Source of the DNA: CAZWZG01 sp964638245
Lineage (GTDB): Bacteria > Pseudomonadota > Alphaproteobacteria > Rhodobacterales > Rhodobacteraceae
DNA length: 14,666 nucleotides
Assembly (NCBI GenBank): GCA_964638245.1
Contig: CAZWZG010000075.1
Coordinates: 1-14,666 of the forward strand
Reading direction: 5' to 3'
A program made the position numbers and the translations under genes. Below, piece after piece: positions 14,548-14,666 of the stretch (positions are counted from its first letter, which is position 1; every line of letters begins with the position of its first letter). The notes beneath the pieces are model-generated. The model searched no databases, was not told where the DNA came from, and saw only the letters and a program-made list of their open reading frames with translations.

Positions 14548-14666
14548 ATGACAAACGAACTTCCGACTCCCGCCCGCCCGCTCAAGATTGGAACACGTGG
14601 CTCGCCATTGGCGCTGGCACAGGCCCATGAAACAGCCGCGCGCCTGACCAAGGCGTTCGACCTTGA
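14548..14666 (+). CDS. hemC: Hydroxymethylbilane synthase (porphobilinogen deaminase) HemC, 5' part
   Basis: The first 39 codons of hemC are present and the gene continues past the window. The protein begins MTNELPTPARPLKIGTRGSP and continues LALAQAHETAARLTKAFDL. The KIGTRGSPLALAQA block is the hallmark N-terminal motif of HemC (strand beta-1 and helix alpha-1, with the conserved R and S of the active-site cleft). The enzyme condenses four porphobilinogens to hydroxymethylbilane, the step before uroporphyrinogen III, in the cytoplasm. The ATG at 14548 follows a weak ribosome site (AGG at 14543-14545). It is divergent from hemE. Confidence 0.93.
   Translation, partial: MTNELPTPARPLKIGTRGSPLALAQAHETAARLTKAFDL

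Noticed and set aside
1..14666. Signs of horizontal transfer, mobile elements, CRISPR, toxin-antitoxin or defence genes
   Set aside because: No transposase, integrase, direct-repeat array, tRNA target or defence domain is visible, and composition looks even across the window.

Overview
The window is a stretch of bacterial chromosome, and almost every base is coding. Gene content, order and high GC point to an alphaproteobacterium of the Rhodobacteraceae (roseobacter-like). The basis for this is the Yej-type peptide transporter, the SPOR-tailed D,D-carboxypeptidase, ClpS, an aerobic hemF, the B12 ring-assembly genes in the proteobacterial style, and an intergenic hairpin of a kind I associate with this family. 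I cannot name the genus from sequence alone. There is no tRNA, rRNA, CRISPR array, transposase or phage gene.

Left part (1-3282): the 3' end of yejB, then yejE and yejF, form one plus-strand operon for an ABC peptide/microcin C-type importer. The genes are packed with a 3-base gap and a 4-base overlap. The operon converges on a minus-strand gene for a penicillin-binding D-alanyl-D-alanine carboxypeptidase (3280-4701), and a perfect 8-bp hairpin overlaps that gene's stop codon. Upstream on the same minus strand is a HAD-family phosphatase (4868-5569).

Middle part (5672-11216): a run of plus-strand genes. clpS (N-end-rule adaptor) comes first, then an RsmC-like rRNA methyltransferase and an SDR-family protein that lacks the catalytic lysine. 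After a 288-base gap containing a long inverted repeat and a good FNR-type box, hemF, cobT, cobS and cobC follow in one overlapping chain. HemF is the oxygen-dependent step of heme synthesis. CobT, CobS and CobC activate dimethylbenzimidazole and join the lower loop to the corrin ring, and CobC removes the phosphate.

Right part (11213-14666): a minus-strand set reading hemE, then two membrane-anchored proteins of unknown function (403 and 300 residues). It ends tail to tail with cobC, the stop codons overlapping by 4 bases. hemC starts divergently from hemE and runs off the window. HemC, HemE and HemF are three steps of one pathway, and the uroporphyrinogen III made between HemC and HemE is also the branch point to cobalamin. 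The right half is therefore a tetrapyrrole neighbourhood.

Most of the window is well-understood housekeeping sequence and I see no clearly new multi-gene system. The best candidates for something undescribed are the unknown 403/300-residue pair beside hemE, the lysine-less SDR protein, the inverted-repeat element before hemF, and a predicted oxygen-responsive control site on the hemF-cob operon.
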